A DNA stretch of 64,000 nt from JAFAGX01 sp963759875 (GCA_963759875.1 CAVXBB010000015.1:1364001-1428000); one strand, 5' to 3'; counted from the first letter of the stretch, positions 26,195-34,864 are shown. Program-made: numbers and translations. The notes: generated by a model not told the origin, from the letters alone.

Positions 26195-26725
26195 GCGCTG
26201 ATCCTTTCATTCTGCATGCTTGGGTAGCAATCTCGGGGCCGAACAAGATGCGAGTTCAGTACCCGCATACGATTGATATGCAACGTGTTTCGGAAAAGCT
26301 TTAGAACCCCTGAAGGAAATGCTGTACGCAAAATCTGCGTGCTAACGAGTAGTTCAGATTGAAACTGTGAACCTAACGAAAAGCGCGGCCGCCCAATGAC
26401 GAAAGCAGAAGCAGGACAACAACTCGCATGAGCTGCATTCCAGCGCCGTACTCGTTGCTTAGAACTCCAGTTCAAAGAAGGTCTTTCAGGTGGTTCGGCG
26501 TGACATTTCGATCGCCAGCATTGGACCAGCGCTCCAACTGTTTAATGCCGGTTTTGGCCGTGTGATGCAGATCACAACCGGTCGTGATTCTGCGCGTTGA
26601 CCACCCCGCCTGCTGGGAATATCCTAAATACTTGAAATTGAAATTCATTTTCAAAATCGGGCACTTGTGCAATTTGGCAATGGAAATTGCACCATTATCC
26701 AAAATCATAGGGACCGGGTTCTGAC
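26195..26725. other. Intergenic region upstream of the iron module
   Basis: About 530 bases with no supported gene; open frames on the minus strand lack start signals and protein character. The right-hand part becomes AT-rich and holds the Fur-box-like site and presumably the promoter of the iron operon. Confidence 0.5.
26634..26652. promoter_or_regulatory. Fur-box-like site
   Basis: GAAATTGAAATTCATTTTC matches the 19-bp E. coli Fur consensus GATAATGATAATCATTATC at 14 of 19 positions. Dyad symmetry extends one base further on each side (TTGAAA...TTTCAA). It lies about 75 bases before the start of the FTR1-type iron permease gene. Repression by iron-loaded Fur is therefore likely, though no fur gene is in the window. 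Confidence 0.6.
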
Positions 26726-27973
26726 ATGTTGCAAGCATTCATGATTACGCTGCGGGAAGGGGTCGAAGCGGCCCTGATTGTCGGTATCACCCTCGCTTAT
26801 CTGCAAAAGATTGGGCGTCCGGAGCTGCGTAAAGCGGTGTACGCGGCTTTGGGCGCGGCTTTTCTGGGGAGCGTCGCGGGGGCGGTGGTGCTTTCGCGGC
26901 TCAACTTGAACGAAGATGTATTTGAAGGCTGGATCATGCTGGCGGCCGCGTTTTTCGTGGTCACCATGATCGTTTTCATGATGAAGACAGGCCGCAAGCT
27001 GAAAGGCGAGATCGAGGGCAAGGTTGGGCTGCTCGCAGGCGAGGATGCGTGGTTCGGGCTATTTGCGTTCGTTTTTTTGATGGTGCTGAGGGAAGGAGCG
27101 GAGACGGTACTGGCGCTGGCCGCGGTCTCGCTGAATTCCACGGCTCTGATGAGCTTTATCGGAACACTCCTGGGTGTTTTGGCCGCGGTGGCATTTGGAG
27201 TGACGTTCGTGAAGGGCAGCATAAAGATCAATCTGCAGAAGTTCTTCCGCGTCACCACGGTGATTTTGTTCTTTGTGGCGGCGCAGCTGCTGATCAGCGG
27301 CCTGCACGAGCTTTCGGAAAATGGAATTCTGCCGTCATCGAAAACTGAGATGGCGATCGTTGGGCCAATCGTTCGGAATGACGTCTTCTTCTTCATAGCT
27401 ATTCTGGCGCTCGCCGCACTTATGGTGCTGTTTGAGTTAAGGCGGAGACAACCGGCGGTTGTGCCGACATCGCCGGCAGAAAGGCGCAAGGCGATTTGGA
27501 GCGCGCGACGTGAGCGGTTGTGGATGATGGCGGTTTATGCCAGCTCATTCGTGTTTATCGTGCTGGCCACGGCGGAATTTATTTATGCGAAGAGCGTGAG
27601 CGCACTCTCGCCCGCGACAGAAGTGACCTTCGTGAACGGGCAGGTCAGCATTCCGCTGAAAGATGTTTACGATGGCGACCTGCACCGTTATCAGGCGAAG
27701 GAGAACGGGGTCGAGGTGCGGTTCTGGCTCTATCAGAAACCGGATGGCAAGATTGCGACGGTTCTTGATGCCTGCGAAATTTGCGGCGCGGTGGGGTTTT
27801 ATAAGCGGCAGAACAACGTCATCTGCAAGAATTGCGCGGCTCCGATCAATGCGCAATCGGTGGGTATGCCGGGCGGATGCAATCCGATTCCACTCAAGGC
27901 GGAACTGACGGCGGATTCGGTGATCATCCGGGAGGCCGATATCGCGGCGCGCAGCCGCGTTTTCCAGAAATAA
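26726..27973 (+). CDS. FTR1-type iron permease fused to DUF2318-like Cys domain
   Basis: A 415-aa protein. Residues 1-240 are the FTR1 permease with seven or so helices and both iron-binding motifs: ITLREGVEAALIVG near residue 8 and VLREGAETVLAL near residue 120. After another membrane helix (about 265-285) comes a periplasmic domain with CEICGAVGFY and CKNC, two C-x-x-C pairs as in DUF2318 proteins of FtrD/Cj1660 type. In Campylobacter the P19 iron locus has separate permease, DUF2318 and FtsX/ATPase genes; here the first two are fused. It is first gene of the operon, 4 bases before the first ABC permease. Confidence 0.85.
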   Translation: MLQAFMITLREGVEAALIVGITLAYLQKIGRPELRKAVYAALGAAFLGSVAGAVVLSRLNLNEDVFEGWIMLAAAFFVVTMIVFMMKTGRKLKGEIEGKVGLLAGEDAWFGLFAFVFLMVLREGAETVLALAAVSLNSTALMSFIGTLLGVLAAVAFGVTFVKGSIKINLQKFFRVTTVILFFVAAQLLISGLHELSENGILPSSKTEMAIVGPIVRNDVFFFIAILALAALMVLFELRRRQPAVVPTSPAERRKAIWSARRERLWMMAVYASSFVFIVLATAEFIYAKSVSALSPATEVTFVNGQVSIPLKDVYDGDLHRYQAKENGVEVRFWLYQKPDGKIATVLDACEICGAVGFYKRQNNVICKNCAAPINAQSVGMPGGCNPIPLKAELTADSVIIREADIAARSRVFQK

Positions 27974-27977
27974 ACCA

Positions 27978-29339
27978 ATGTTTCTTCGTCTGGTTTACGA
28001 GTCATTCCGGCGGCAGAAGCGGCGCAAGGCGCTGGCCGGGATCGCCATTACACTGGGCGTCGGCGTGGCTACGGCAATGATTGCGGTAGCGACTGACGTG
28101 GGCGATAAGATGAGCCGTGAGCTGCGGAGTTACGGGGCGAATTTGCTGGTGACCCCACAAGAGGACTCGCTCGATCTGCAGATAGGTGGAGTCGATCTGA
28201 AACCACCGAGCGACGGCGCTTACCTGAACGAAGCGGATCTGCCGAAAATCCGCGGCACATTCTGGCATCACAACATCGTGGGTTTCTCGCCGATGTTGCC
28301 GATCAATGTGGATGTAGATGGAAAGAATCTAACGCTACTCGGGACTTACTTTTCTAAAAAACTCACGTTCGGGAAAGAGGACTTCGTCACCGGAGTGCGG
28401 ATCACGCATCCGTGGTGGAAAGTGCAAGGGGCCTGGCCGAATGATGAGTCGCAGCAAGTGCTGGCGGGAGAGAGCCTGGCGGCGAAATTGGGACTGAAGG
28501 CGGGAGATGAGGTTCAGATAAAAGCAAGCGAGCCAAACGCGCGTTATTCTGCCGCAGAGAATGCGGGAGGTCGGGCAGGTCGCCCGGATCCCTCGCTCGC
28601 CAAAAGAGGGCGGCTCGGGATGACAAGCGAGCCAGAGCGGTATCGCGTCTCTGGAATTCTTTCGACCGGCGGAGCGGAGGACAGTCAGATTGTGGCGCCG
28701 CTCGGTCTGGCGCAGGAAATTTTGGGAAAACCAGGAGCGGTGCGAAGGCTGTACGTCAGCGCGTTGACCAAGCCAGAGGATGCGTTGGCGCGGCGCGATC
28801 CGAAGACGATGAATTCGGAGCTGTTTGACCGATGGTATTGCTCGCCGTACGTGGAATCGATTGCGTATCAGTTGCAGGAGGTGATTCCGCACTCGCATGC
28901 GGAACAGATTCGCCAGGTGGCACAGAATGAGGGCACGGTGCTGTCGCGGATCAAGGGGCTGATGCTGCTGGTGACGTTGGCGGCGCTGCTGGCTTCGGCA
29001 CTGGCGGTTTCCGCGGCGATGGCAACAGCAATATTCGAGCGGCGGGGCGAAGTGGGATTGATGAAAGCGCTGGGAGCCGGCAATGGCTCGGTAGCGGCGC
29101 TGTTCTTTGTTGAGGCGGCGCTGCTGGCGTTAATTGGTGGCGTGGTCGGATTTGCGGGAGGAGCGGTTTTGGCGCGGCAAATCGGCCGATCGATTTTCGA
29201 TTCGCAGATCACGATCGATCCGGTGTTGTTGCCGGTGATTCTCGCGTTGGCGGTGATGGTTACTTTTGCGGGAAGCGCGTTGGCGATTCGCCGCGCAGTG
29301 AAGTTTGATCCGGTATACGCGTTGCGAGGTGAAGGATGA
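27978..29339 (+). CDS. FtsX/MacB-type ABC permease of the iron module, with in-frame repeat insertion
   Basis: A 453-aa permease: N-terminal helix (ALAGIAITLGVGVATAMIAV), a large periplasmic domain, and three C-terminal helices with ERRGEVGLMKALGAG, the FtsX-family coupling loop. Related permeases sit in Campylobacter-type P19 iron loci. Residues roughly 184-216 (28525-28623) are a 99-bp interspersed-repeat insertion; without them the protein reads straight through KASEPERYRVSGIL. The insertion keeps the frame, so the gene may remain functional with an extra periplasmic loop. The stop overlaps the next start (ATGA at 29336). Confidence 0.85.
   Translation: MFLRLVYESFRRQKRRKALAGIAITLGVGVATAMIAVATDVGDKMSRELRSYGANLLVTPQEDSLDLQIGGVDLKPPSDGAYLNEADLPKIRGTFWHHNIVGFSPMLPINVDVDGKNLTLLGTYFSKKLTFGKEDFVTGVRITHPWWKVQGAWPNDESQQVLAGESLAAKLGLKAGDEVQIKASEPNARYSAAENAGGRAGRPDPSLAKRGRLGMTSEPERYRVSGILSTGGAEDSQIVAPLGLAQEILGKPGAVRRLYVSALTKPEDALARRDPKTMNSELFDRWYCSPYVESIAYQLQEVIPHSHAEQIRQVAQNEGTVLSRIKGLMLLVTLAALLASALAVSAAMATAIFERRGEVGLMKALGAGNGSVAALFFVEAALLALIGGVVGFAGGAVLARQIGRSIFDSQITIDPVLLPVILALAVMVTFAGSALAIRRAVKFDPVYALRGEG
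28525..28634. repeat. Interspersed repeat inserted in frame, flanked by 11-bp direct repeats
   Basis: CAAGCGAGCCA occurs at 28525-28535 and again at 28624-28634, exactly 99 bases apart. The sequence between resembles the intergenic copy at 40590-40690: shared blocks include AACGCGCG, TTATTCTG, TCGCCC, GATCC, TCGCT and GGATGACAA in the same order. The flanking repeats look like a target duplication. Confidence 0.8.
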
Positions 29340-30478
29340 GCTCGCAGCAAATTGTCGCAAAGCGGCGCTCTCAGCGGCAGCATACGTCGATGTTTCTTCG
29401 CATGCTGATGAGAGCGGCAGTTCTGCGGCGGGGACGGGCGGCTTCGGCCCTATTGGCTATGGTAGTAGCGGCAGCGGCGGCGACGGCTATGCTCAATCTT
29501 TATGTGGACGTACAAGCCAAGCTGGGCAAGGAATTCCGAAATTACGGTGCGAATGTGGTGGTAGTGAGCAAGGATGGCGCAGGGCTTCCCGAACCGAGTT
29601 TGAATAAAGTTCAGACAGTTCTAGGGGGGCGAGGCTTAGCGGTTCCGTTTGCGTATGTGGTGGCGCGAACGGCTGGCGGGCAGTCGGCGGTGGTGGCCGG
29701 AACTGACTTCGAACAAGTGCGAAAGCTGGACAACTGGTGGGCAGTGAGCATGTGGCCACAAGGACCCGAGGATGCGCTTGTCGGCACGCGGGCGATGGCG
29801 GTTGTAAGCCCGCAGGGCAAGCCGTTTGATCTTAGTTTTCAGGGGCACACGATTCATCTGAATCCAACGGGAACGCTGCGCACGGGCGCGGCGGAAGATA
29901 GCCGCGTGTACATCTCGTTGCAGGAATTTGAGAGCTGGACTGGAGTAACGCCGTCAACCATTGAGATCGCCGCGTCGGGATCTGTGGAAGACGTTAACTC
30001 CGTCATCGGCAAGCTGGCCAAGGCTTTGCCTGAGGCGGATGTCCGCCCAGTACGACAGATCATGGAAGGCGAGGCGCGAGTTTTGGGAAAAACGAAAGCG
30101 ACGCTGTTCGCATCGGCTAGTCTGATCATCTTAACGGCGGCTTTGTGCGTGCTTTCGACATTGATGGGCTGGGTGCTGGATCGGCGACGGGATTTCGCCA
30201 TCATGAAAGCGTTGGGAGCTTCGGAGCGCTTGATCAGCAGTTTTTTTGCGGCTGAAGCTGGCGCGCTCGGTGCGATGGGGGCTGTAGTAGGATTCGTGAT
30301 TGGCATCGGGGTTGCAGAGTGGATCGGGCGCGTGAATTTTCATGCGCCGGTGACGCCGCGAATCGGCGTGCTGCCGTGGGTTTTGCTGGGCAGCGTAGGC
30401 GTGGCGCTGATTTCGGCGGCTTTGCCGATGTCACTCTTGCGACGCGTGCAGCCGGCAGTGATTTTAAGGGGCGAATGA
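29336..30478 (+). CDS. Second FtsX/MacB-type ABC permease of the iron module
   Basis: A 380-aa permease with the same topology: an N-terminal helix (ASALLAMVVAAAAATAMLNL), a periplasmic domain, and a C-terminal three-helix block containing DRRRDFAIMKALGASERLI. Like the first permease it has a 'YGANxxV' strand (RNYGANVVVVS) after the first helix, showing that the two are paralogues. It overlaps the first permease by 4 bases and ends 1 base before the ATPase gene, so the three should form one complex. A MacB-like mechanotransmission role in the periplasm is more likely than transport through the permeases; the cargo is inferred to be iron-related. Confidence 0.85.
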   Translation: MSSQQIVAKRRSQRQHTSMFLRMLMRAAVLRRGRAASALLAMVVAAAAATAMLNLYVDVQAKLGKEFRNYGANVVVVSKDGAGLPEPSLNKVQTVLGGRGLAVPFAYVVARTAGGQSAVVAGTDFEQVRKLDNWWAVSMWPQGPEDALVGTRAMAVVSPQGKPFDLSFQGHTIHLNPTGTLRTGAAEDSRVYISLQEFESWTGVTPSTIEIAASGSVEDVNSVIGKLAKALPEADVRPVRQIMEGEARVLGKTKATLFASASLIILTAALCVLSTLMGWVLDRRRDFAIMKALGASERLISSFFAAEAGALGAMGAVVGFVIGIGVAEWIGRVNFHAPVTPRIGVLPWVLLGSVGVALISAALPMSLLRRVQPAVILRGE

Positions 30479-30479
30479 A

Positions 30480-31700
30480 ATGATCAAGCTGAACGACGTC
30501 AGCCGCGTGTATCCGGCGAAGGCCGAGGCGAATGGCGCCGTGATCCGCGCGCTGGACAATTTCTCCCTCAATGTGGATGCCGGCGAATGGATCGCGATCA
30601 TGGGGCCATCGGGTTCGGGGAAATCGACGCTAGTGAATCTGATTGGATGTTTGGACCGCCTGACATCGGGCGAGATATGGCTGGACGGACAGGATGTGGC
30701 GAAGATGTCTGCGTCCGAGTTGAACCGGGTACGAGCCGAAAAAATTGGGTTTGTGTTTCAGCAATTTCATCTGATTCCATATCTAAGCGCGCTGGAAAAC
30801 GTGATGCTGGCGCAGTATTTCCATAGCATGACCGATGAACAGGAGGCGCTGGAAGCGCTGGAGCGCGTGGGATTGAAGGGCCGCGTGCACCACATCCCCT
30901 CGCAACTTTCCGGCGGAGAGCAGCAGCGCGTGTGCATTGCGCGGGCGCTGATTAATGATCCGAAGATCGTGCTGGCGGATGAGCCGACGGGCAATCTTGA
31001 TGCGGTGAACGAGGAGATTGTACTGCGGCTGCTGCGGGAATTGCATCAGCAGGGACGCACGATTGTGATGGTGACGCACGATCCTGTGGTGGCCCGGTTG
31101 GCCGATCGCAGAATTGAGCTACACCACGGGAAAATTGCGGCGATGGTGGTCTTCTCGATGGCGGATGAAGAGCAGTTCGATGAGGTGCTCGAGGAACTTT
31201 GGGTGTTGGCCGAGCACGGCGAAATTGCAGAACTGGGACGCATGGAAGTTCATGGCGCGCTGCCGGTGAGCATTGCAGTGGAGAAGATGACGGAACTTGG
31301 ATTGGTGGCCACGGCGCCGCATCCGCCGGAGCAGCATGACCACAAGCCCTTTGTGAATCCGTGCCACGACGCGCTGAAGCCGGACGGAGTTTCGATCGGC
31401 GATGGCAGCATGATCGTCGCGCTGACCACGCGCGGACGGCAGCGTGCGGCCGATATTATTCGACGGCATCGGCTGGCCGAGCGGCTTTTCACCGATAGCC
31501 TTGCACTGGATAGCGAGACCGAGATCGAACAGCAGGCGTGCAAGTTCGAGCACATCTTATCGCCTGAGGCTACCGACAAGATTTGCAGTTTTTTGGGCCA
31601 TCCTCGTACCTGTCCGCACGGCGCGCCAATCCCACCGGGGGCGTGCTGCGGAAGAGTGAATGAAGTCCTGTCCCATCCAGCTGCCGCAAAAATAAGCTGA
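30480..31700 (+). CDS. ABC ATPase fused to a DtxR-like metalloregulator
   Basis: A 406-aa fusion in one uninterrupted frame. Residues 1-222 are a LolD/MacB-type ATPase with Walker A MGPSGSGKST (41-50), signature LSGGEQQR (143-150) and Walker B IVLADEPT. Residues about 228-280 look like a winged helix (FDEVLEELWVLAEHGEIAEL ... KMTELGLV). A His/Cys-containing insert (about 280-305) follows. Residues 315-385 match the DtxR metal-binding and dimerisation domain: RRHRLAERLF and CKFEHILS, then LGHPRTCPHGAPIP. Primary-site ligands C354, E357, H358 and ancillary H330, E334 are kept; the DtxR His98 equivalent is Glu350. The regulator part could sense Fe or Mn and gate the transporter or bind DNA. Confidence 0.85.
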   Translation: MIKLNDVSRVYPAKAEANGAVIRALDNFSLNVDAGEWIAIMGPSGSGKSTLVNLIGCLDRLTSGEIWLDGQDVAKMSASELNRVRAEKIGFVFQQFHLIPYLSALENVMLAQYFHSMTDEQEALEALERVGLKGRVHHIPSQLSGGEQQRVCIARALINDPKIVLADEPTGNLDAVNEEIVLRLLRELHQQGRTIVMVTHDPVVARLADRRIELHHGKIAAMVVFSMADEEQFDEVLEELWVLAEHGEIAELGRMEVHGALPVSIAVEKMTELGLVATAPHPPEQHDHKPFVNPCHDALKPDGVSIGDGSMIVALTTRGRQRAADIIRRHRLAERLFTDSLALDSETEIEQQACKFEHILSPEATDKICSFLGHPRTCPHGAPIPPGACCGRVNEVLSHPAAAKIS

Positions 31701-31793
31701 ATGTCGCGCACCAAACCTCAGTCACACAGCCATTGAAACTGCGAAGCTCTGATAGTCTTATAGGTTTCCAATCTATTCAGGTAGGGAGGAGAA

Positions 31794-32270
31794 ATGCGCG
31801 GAAACGCGAAGGTGATCACGGAGTTGAACGCCGCACTACTGGCGGAGCTAACAGCAATTGTTCAGTACATGGTGCAAGCTGAGATGTGTGATAACTGGGG
31901 CTACAGGCGCCTCGGGTCGCTGACCAAGCAGCGCGCAATTCAGGAGATGCATCATGCTGAGGGACTGATTGAACGAATTATTTTTCTCGACGGAACTCCG
32001 GAAATCGAAGTGGGTCTTAAGCCGAGAGTCGGGCGCGACGTGAAGGCGCAACTGGAGACTGATCTTCAGGATGAGCTGGACGCAGTCAAACAGTACAACA
32101 AGTCTATAGATATCTGCGAGAGCTCTGGGGACGATGGCTCCCGCGCATTATTCGAGAAGATGGTCAGGGATGAAGAGGTCCATGTGAACTTTCTCGAAGC
32201 ACAGCTACAAGCCGTCCAGGACACGGGAATCGCGAACTATCTTTCCGAGCAGCTACACAAGCAGAGCTAG
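31794..32270 (+). CDS. bfr: Bacterioferritin
   Basis: A 158-aa protein of normal family length. All ferroxidase ligands are present at canonical positions (E18, E51, H54, E94, E127, H130), as is the haem-ligating M52 (QEMHHAE). It stores iron as a 24-mer and oxidises Fe(II) in the cytosol. AGGGAGGAG lies just upstream of ATG 31794. It follows the ATPase-regulator gene by 93 bases and may be co-transcribed, linking uptake with storage. Confidence 0.95.
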   Translation: MRGNAKVITELNAALLAELTAIVQYMVQAEMCDNWGYRRLGSLTKQRAIQEMHHAEGLIERIIFLDGTPEIEVGLKPRVGRDVKAQLETDLQDELDAVKQYNKSIDICESSGDDGSRALFEKMVRDEEVHVNFLEAQLQAVQDTGIANYLSEQLHKQS

Positions 32271-32344
32271 TCCGCTCGACGGCTGGAGCATGCAAAGCCA
32301 TTTCAAACTCGCAGGAACAGGTTTCCTGATGGGCTCAGACTAGC

Positions 32345-33169
32345 GTGACTTCTCGCCGCACGTGCATTGGCGTGTTCGACTCCGGGGTTGGGGGGTTAAC
32401 CGTCCTTAAAGCTTTACTTGAAGTTATCCCAGGAGCAGATTACGTCTATTTTGGTGACACGGCACGGCTTCCGTACGGGTCGAAGTCGGTAGATACGGTC
32501 TCAAAGTATGCGATGGAAGCGAGCCGATACCTGGAGCAGCATGGCGCGCAGATGCTGGTGATCGCGTGCAATACGGCGACTGCCTTAGCATTGGACCAAA
32601 TCGTTAAAGCTGTGGGCATCCCGGTGGTCGGTGTCGTCGAGCCGGGAGCGGAGAAAGCGTCCGCGCACAGCAGCAATCGCAAAGCTGTCGTTCTTGGCAC
32701 CGAGGCGACGGTGAGCAGTCATGCTTATTTGAAAGCGCTGGAATCGCGTGGTGTGGAGGCGCGGGAAAAGGCGTGCCCGCTTTTTGTGCCGCTGGTTGAA
32801 GAAGGATGGATCGAACATCCGGTTACGGAGCAGGTGGCGCGAATTTATTTGGACGAGGCATTCGGGGATGGATTTAAGGCTGCGGATGTGCTGGTGCTGG
32901 GCTGCACGCATTATCCTTTGCTCAGGCCGCTGCTTAGCCGGGTTGCTCCAGAGCATGTGACTATCATCGATTCGGCGGAGTCGACAGCGCAGGAAGTCGC
33001 CAAGCTAATGCGAAGGGCTCCGCTTATCGACCAGCCGGAATCGGAGCGGCGGCGATTGCCAAGAATCAAGTTTTTCGCCACCGATTCCGTGGAGAAGTTT
33101 CAGCGCCTGGGCGCACGGTTCTTAGGACGCTCAGTTGATGACGTGCGGCATGTGGATTTGAAGGAATAG
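32345..33169 (+). CDS. murI: Glutamate racemase
   Basis: A 274-aa enzyme starting at GTG 32345. It makes D-glutamate for peptidoglycan. The family markers are intact: GVFDSGVGGLTVLKAL, the first catalytic cysteine in ACNTAT and the second in LGCTHYPLL, with YGSKS near residue 43. It is cytosolic and complete. It is separate from the iron genes by function, about 75 bases after bacterioferritin. Confidence 0.95.
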   Translation: MTSRRTCIGVFDSGVGGLTVLKALLEVIPGADYVYFGDTARLPYGSKSVDTVSKYAMEASRYLEQHGAQMLVIACNTATALALDQIVKAVGIPVVGVVEPGAEKASAHSSNRKAVVLGTEATVSSHAYLKALESRGVEAREKACPLFVPLVEEGWIEHPVTEQVARIYLDEAFGDGFKAADVLVLGCTHYPLLRPLLSRVAPEHVTIIDSAESTAQEVAKLMRRAPLIDQPESERRRLPRIKFFATDSVEKFQRLGARFLGRSVDDVRHVDLKE

Positions 33170-33190
33170 TGCTCTCCCGCTTCTCCTGAA

Positions 33191-34300
33191 TTACTTCGCA
33201 TTACCACTCGCCATCGCTTGCACGCCCTCCTGCGACAACAGATTCTGGTCTTGCTGGTGCAGAGGACCGGGCAATTTCGCATAAAACAGACTTTCTGCCT
33301 GGTTCTGGCCCTGGGTCACGATGTACTCAACAAACTCCTTCACAATTTTGCCCTTATCCGGATTTTTTGGCTCTTTGGGAATTAAGAGGAACGTTAGGCC
33401 GGAGATCGGATAAGCATCTTTTGCAGAAGCCGGCGGATCGACAATGGGCGTGTGCACGTCTTTGGCGAGCTCATCAGAGAAGGCGTTGATGGCGGCAGTG
33501 GTTCCGGCTGCTCTGGGTTCGGCCCAGTCGCCGGCCTGATTGCGGACTGCGGCCACCGGCAAATTGTTTTCTTTGGCGTAGGTGAGCTCGACGTAGCCAA
33601 TGCCTCCGGGAGTTTGCTTCACGACTCCGGTGACCCCCTCGCTGCCCTTTCCACCAAGGCCTACCGGCCAGTCCACGGAAATTCCTTTGCCAACCTTTTT
33701 CTGCCAATCCGGACTGACCTTTGCCAAATATGTCGTGAAGATGTTGGTGGTGCCGCTGCCGTCCGAACGATGGGCGACGATGATCGCGGCATTGGGGAGG
33801 CTCACGCCGGCATTGTCTTTCTTGAGGGCGGGATCTTGCCAGTTCTTGATGGTGCCAAGAAAAATTCCAGCCAAACTTTTGGCGCTGAGCTTCAACGGAT
33901 TTTTAAGATTGGGAAGATTGTAGGTAATGCAAACGGGACCCGCGCTCTCGGGAACTTGGACCAATGGAGGCATGTCCTTTAGTTGCTGATCATCGAGAGC
34001 GGCATCGGAAGCGCCGAAATCGACCAACCCTTTCTTGAGCTGCTGAATGCCGCCGCCGCTGCCGATGGATTGATAATTGATCTGAACACCGGAATGGCTG
34101 CTCTGGAAATCTGAGATCCAGCGGCTCATGATGGGGTAGATAAATGTGCTGCCAGCGCCGATGAGCTGATTCGAGTTGCCTCCGCCGGCCTGCGGCGCGT
34201 TGGAGAGAGATTTGGAGTTGGAGTTGCACGCCAGAGTGAGTGATAACCCGAGTAGCACGACTGCGGGTAGCAGAAAATTAAGGCGGAGATTGCGCAGCAT
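33191..34300 (-). CDS. pstS: Phosphate-binding lipoprotein PstS
   Basis: A 369-aa lipoprotein (lipobox LTLAC). The mature part begins with LIGAGSTFIYPIMSRWISDF, the phosphate-loop strand of PstS, and includes GSGGGIQQLKKGLVDFGASD and HRSDGSGTTNIFTTYL. It is the periplasmic binding component of the high-affinity phosphate transporter. ATG 34300 is chosen because GGAGG lies five bases upstream. The partner genes pstCAB are not adjacent in the window; the next gene downstream is convergent murI. Confidence 0.92.
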   Translation of the reverse strand: MLRNLRLNFLLPAVVLLGLSLTLACNSNSKSLSNAPQAGGGNSNQLIGAGSTFIYPIMSRWISDFQSSHSGVQINYQSIGSGGGIQQLKKGLVDFGASDAALDDQQLKDMPPLVQVPESAGPVCITYNLPNLKNPLKLSAKSLAGIFLGTIKNWQDPALKKDNAGVSLPNAAIIVAHRSDGSGTTNIFTTYLAKVSPDWQKKVGKGISVDWPVGLGGKGSEGVTGVVKQTPGGIGYVELTYAKENNLPVAAVRNQAGDWAEPRAAGTTAAINAFSDELAKDVHTPIVDPPASAKDAYPISGLTFLLIPKEPKNPDKGKIVKEFVEYIVTQGQNQAESLFYAKLPGPLHQQDQNLLSQEGVQAMASGNAK

Positions 34301-34384
34301 AGACCCTCCTTGGTGCGGGACTTTGTACGATGGCGGCACCAGGGAGGGCGAATATTAAAGGAGTGTTAATTTTGGCAGCAATAC

Positions 34385-34864
34385 TTACGACAATGGGCGG
34401 AAGGCAAGCAGTGGGAGTTGCTGAACGAGTCGACGGCGATCGGTTTCGGAACTTCGGTATCGCCAACCAACTAAGCGGCTCAGCACGCAGCGGACAACGG
34501 ACGCCATGAATCGGTTGCGGTACTCGTAATGATGAAGCGCTTTGATAGCTTCCTCTTCGTTGAGGAAGCGGTGGGACACGGTCAAGCGTTGCGAGCCAAC
34601 AATTATTTCCGCGGTGCGTCTGGCCTCGATATTGCGAAGCCAGTCTGCGTTGGGGCCAAAGCCACTCATCACTATGAACTCCGGACCGTCGTCGCGATAT
34701 TCAAGAACCTCTAAGACGGTCTGACGAGGTATCCCAGTGCGACGGCCAATGTGGATCAGGAGCAAAAAGCGACGGCCAAGCAGGCCTCCCAAATTCCAAC
34801 CGTAGAGGAACACTGGAACATGCAGGAAAAATCGTAGCGCTCCTTTGGGTGGATTTGGCGGCAT
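34385..34864 (-). CDS. Deazaflavin (F420)-dependent nitroreductase-like protein
   Basis: A 159-aa protein of the Ddn/PF04075 family: GRRFLLLIHIGRRTGIPRQT, then VLEVLEYRDDGPEFIVMSGF, an N-ADWLRNI helix and a late HHYEYRNRF segment. The family binds F420 or FMN/haem in a split-barrel fold and reduces diverse small molecules. No signal peptide is present. The substrate is unknown. It stands alone between the PstS gene and the inositol-phosphate synthase gene. Confidence 0.75.
   Translation of the reverse strand: MPPNPPKGALRFFLHVPVFLYGWNLGGLLGRRFLLLIHIGRRTGIPRQTVLEVLEYRDDGPEFIVMSGFGPNADWLRNIEARRTAEIIVGSQRLTVSHRFLNEEEAIKALHHYEYRNRFMASVVRCVLSRLVGWRYRSSETDRRRLVQQLPLLAFRPLS

Noticed and set aside
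26797..27489. 230-aa minus-strand open frame opposite the FTR1 gene
   Set aside because: Ser/Thr/Ala-rich shadow created by codon bias of the FTR1 gene on the other strand.
33452..33982. 176-aa plus-strand open frame
   Set aside because: It is a shadow of pstS, which has a lipobox, ribosome site and phosphate-loop motifs.
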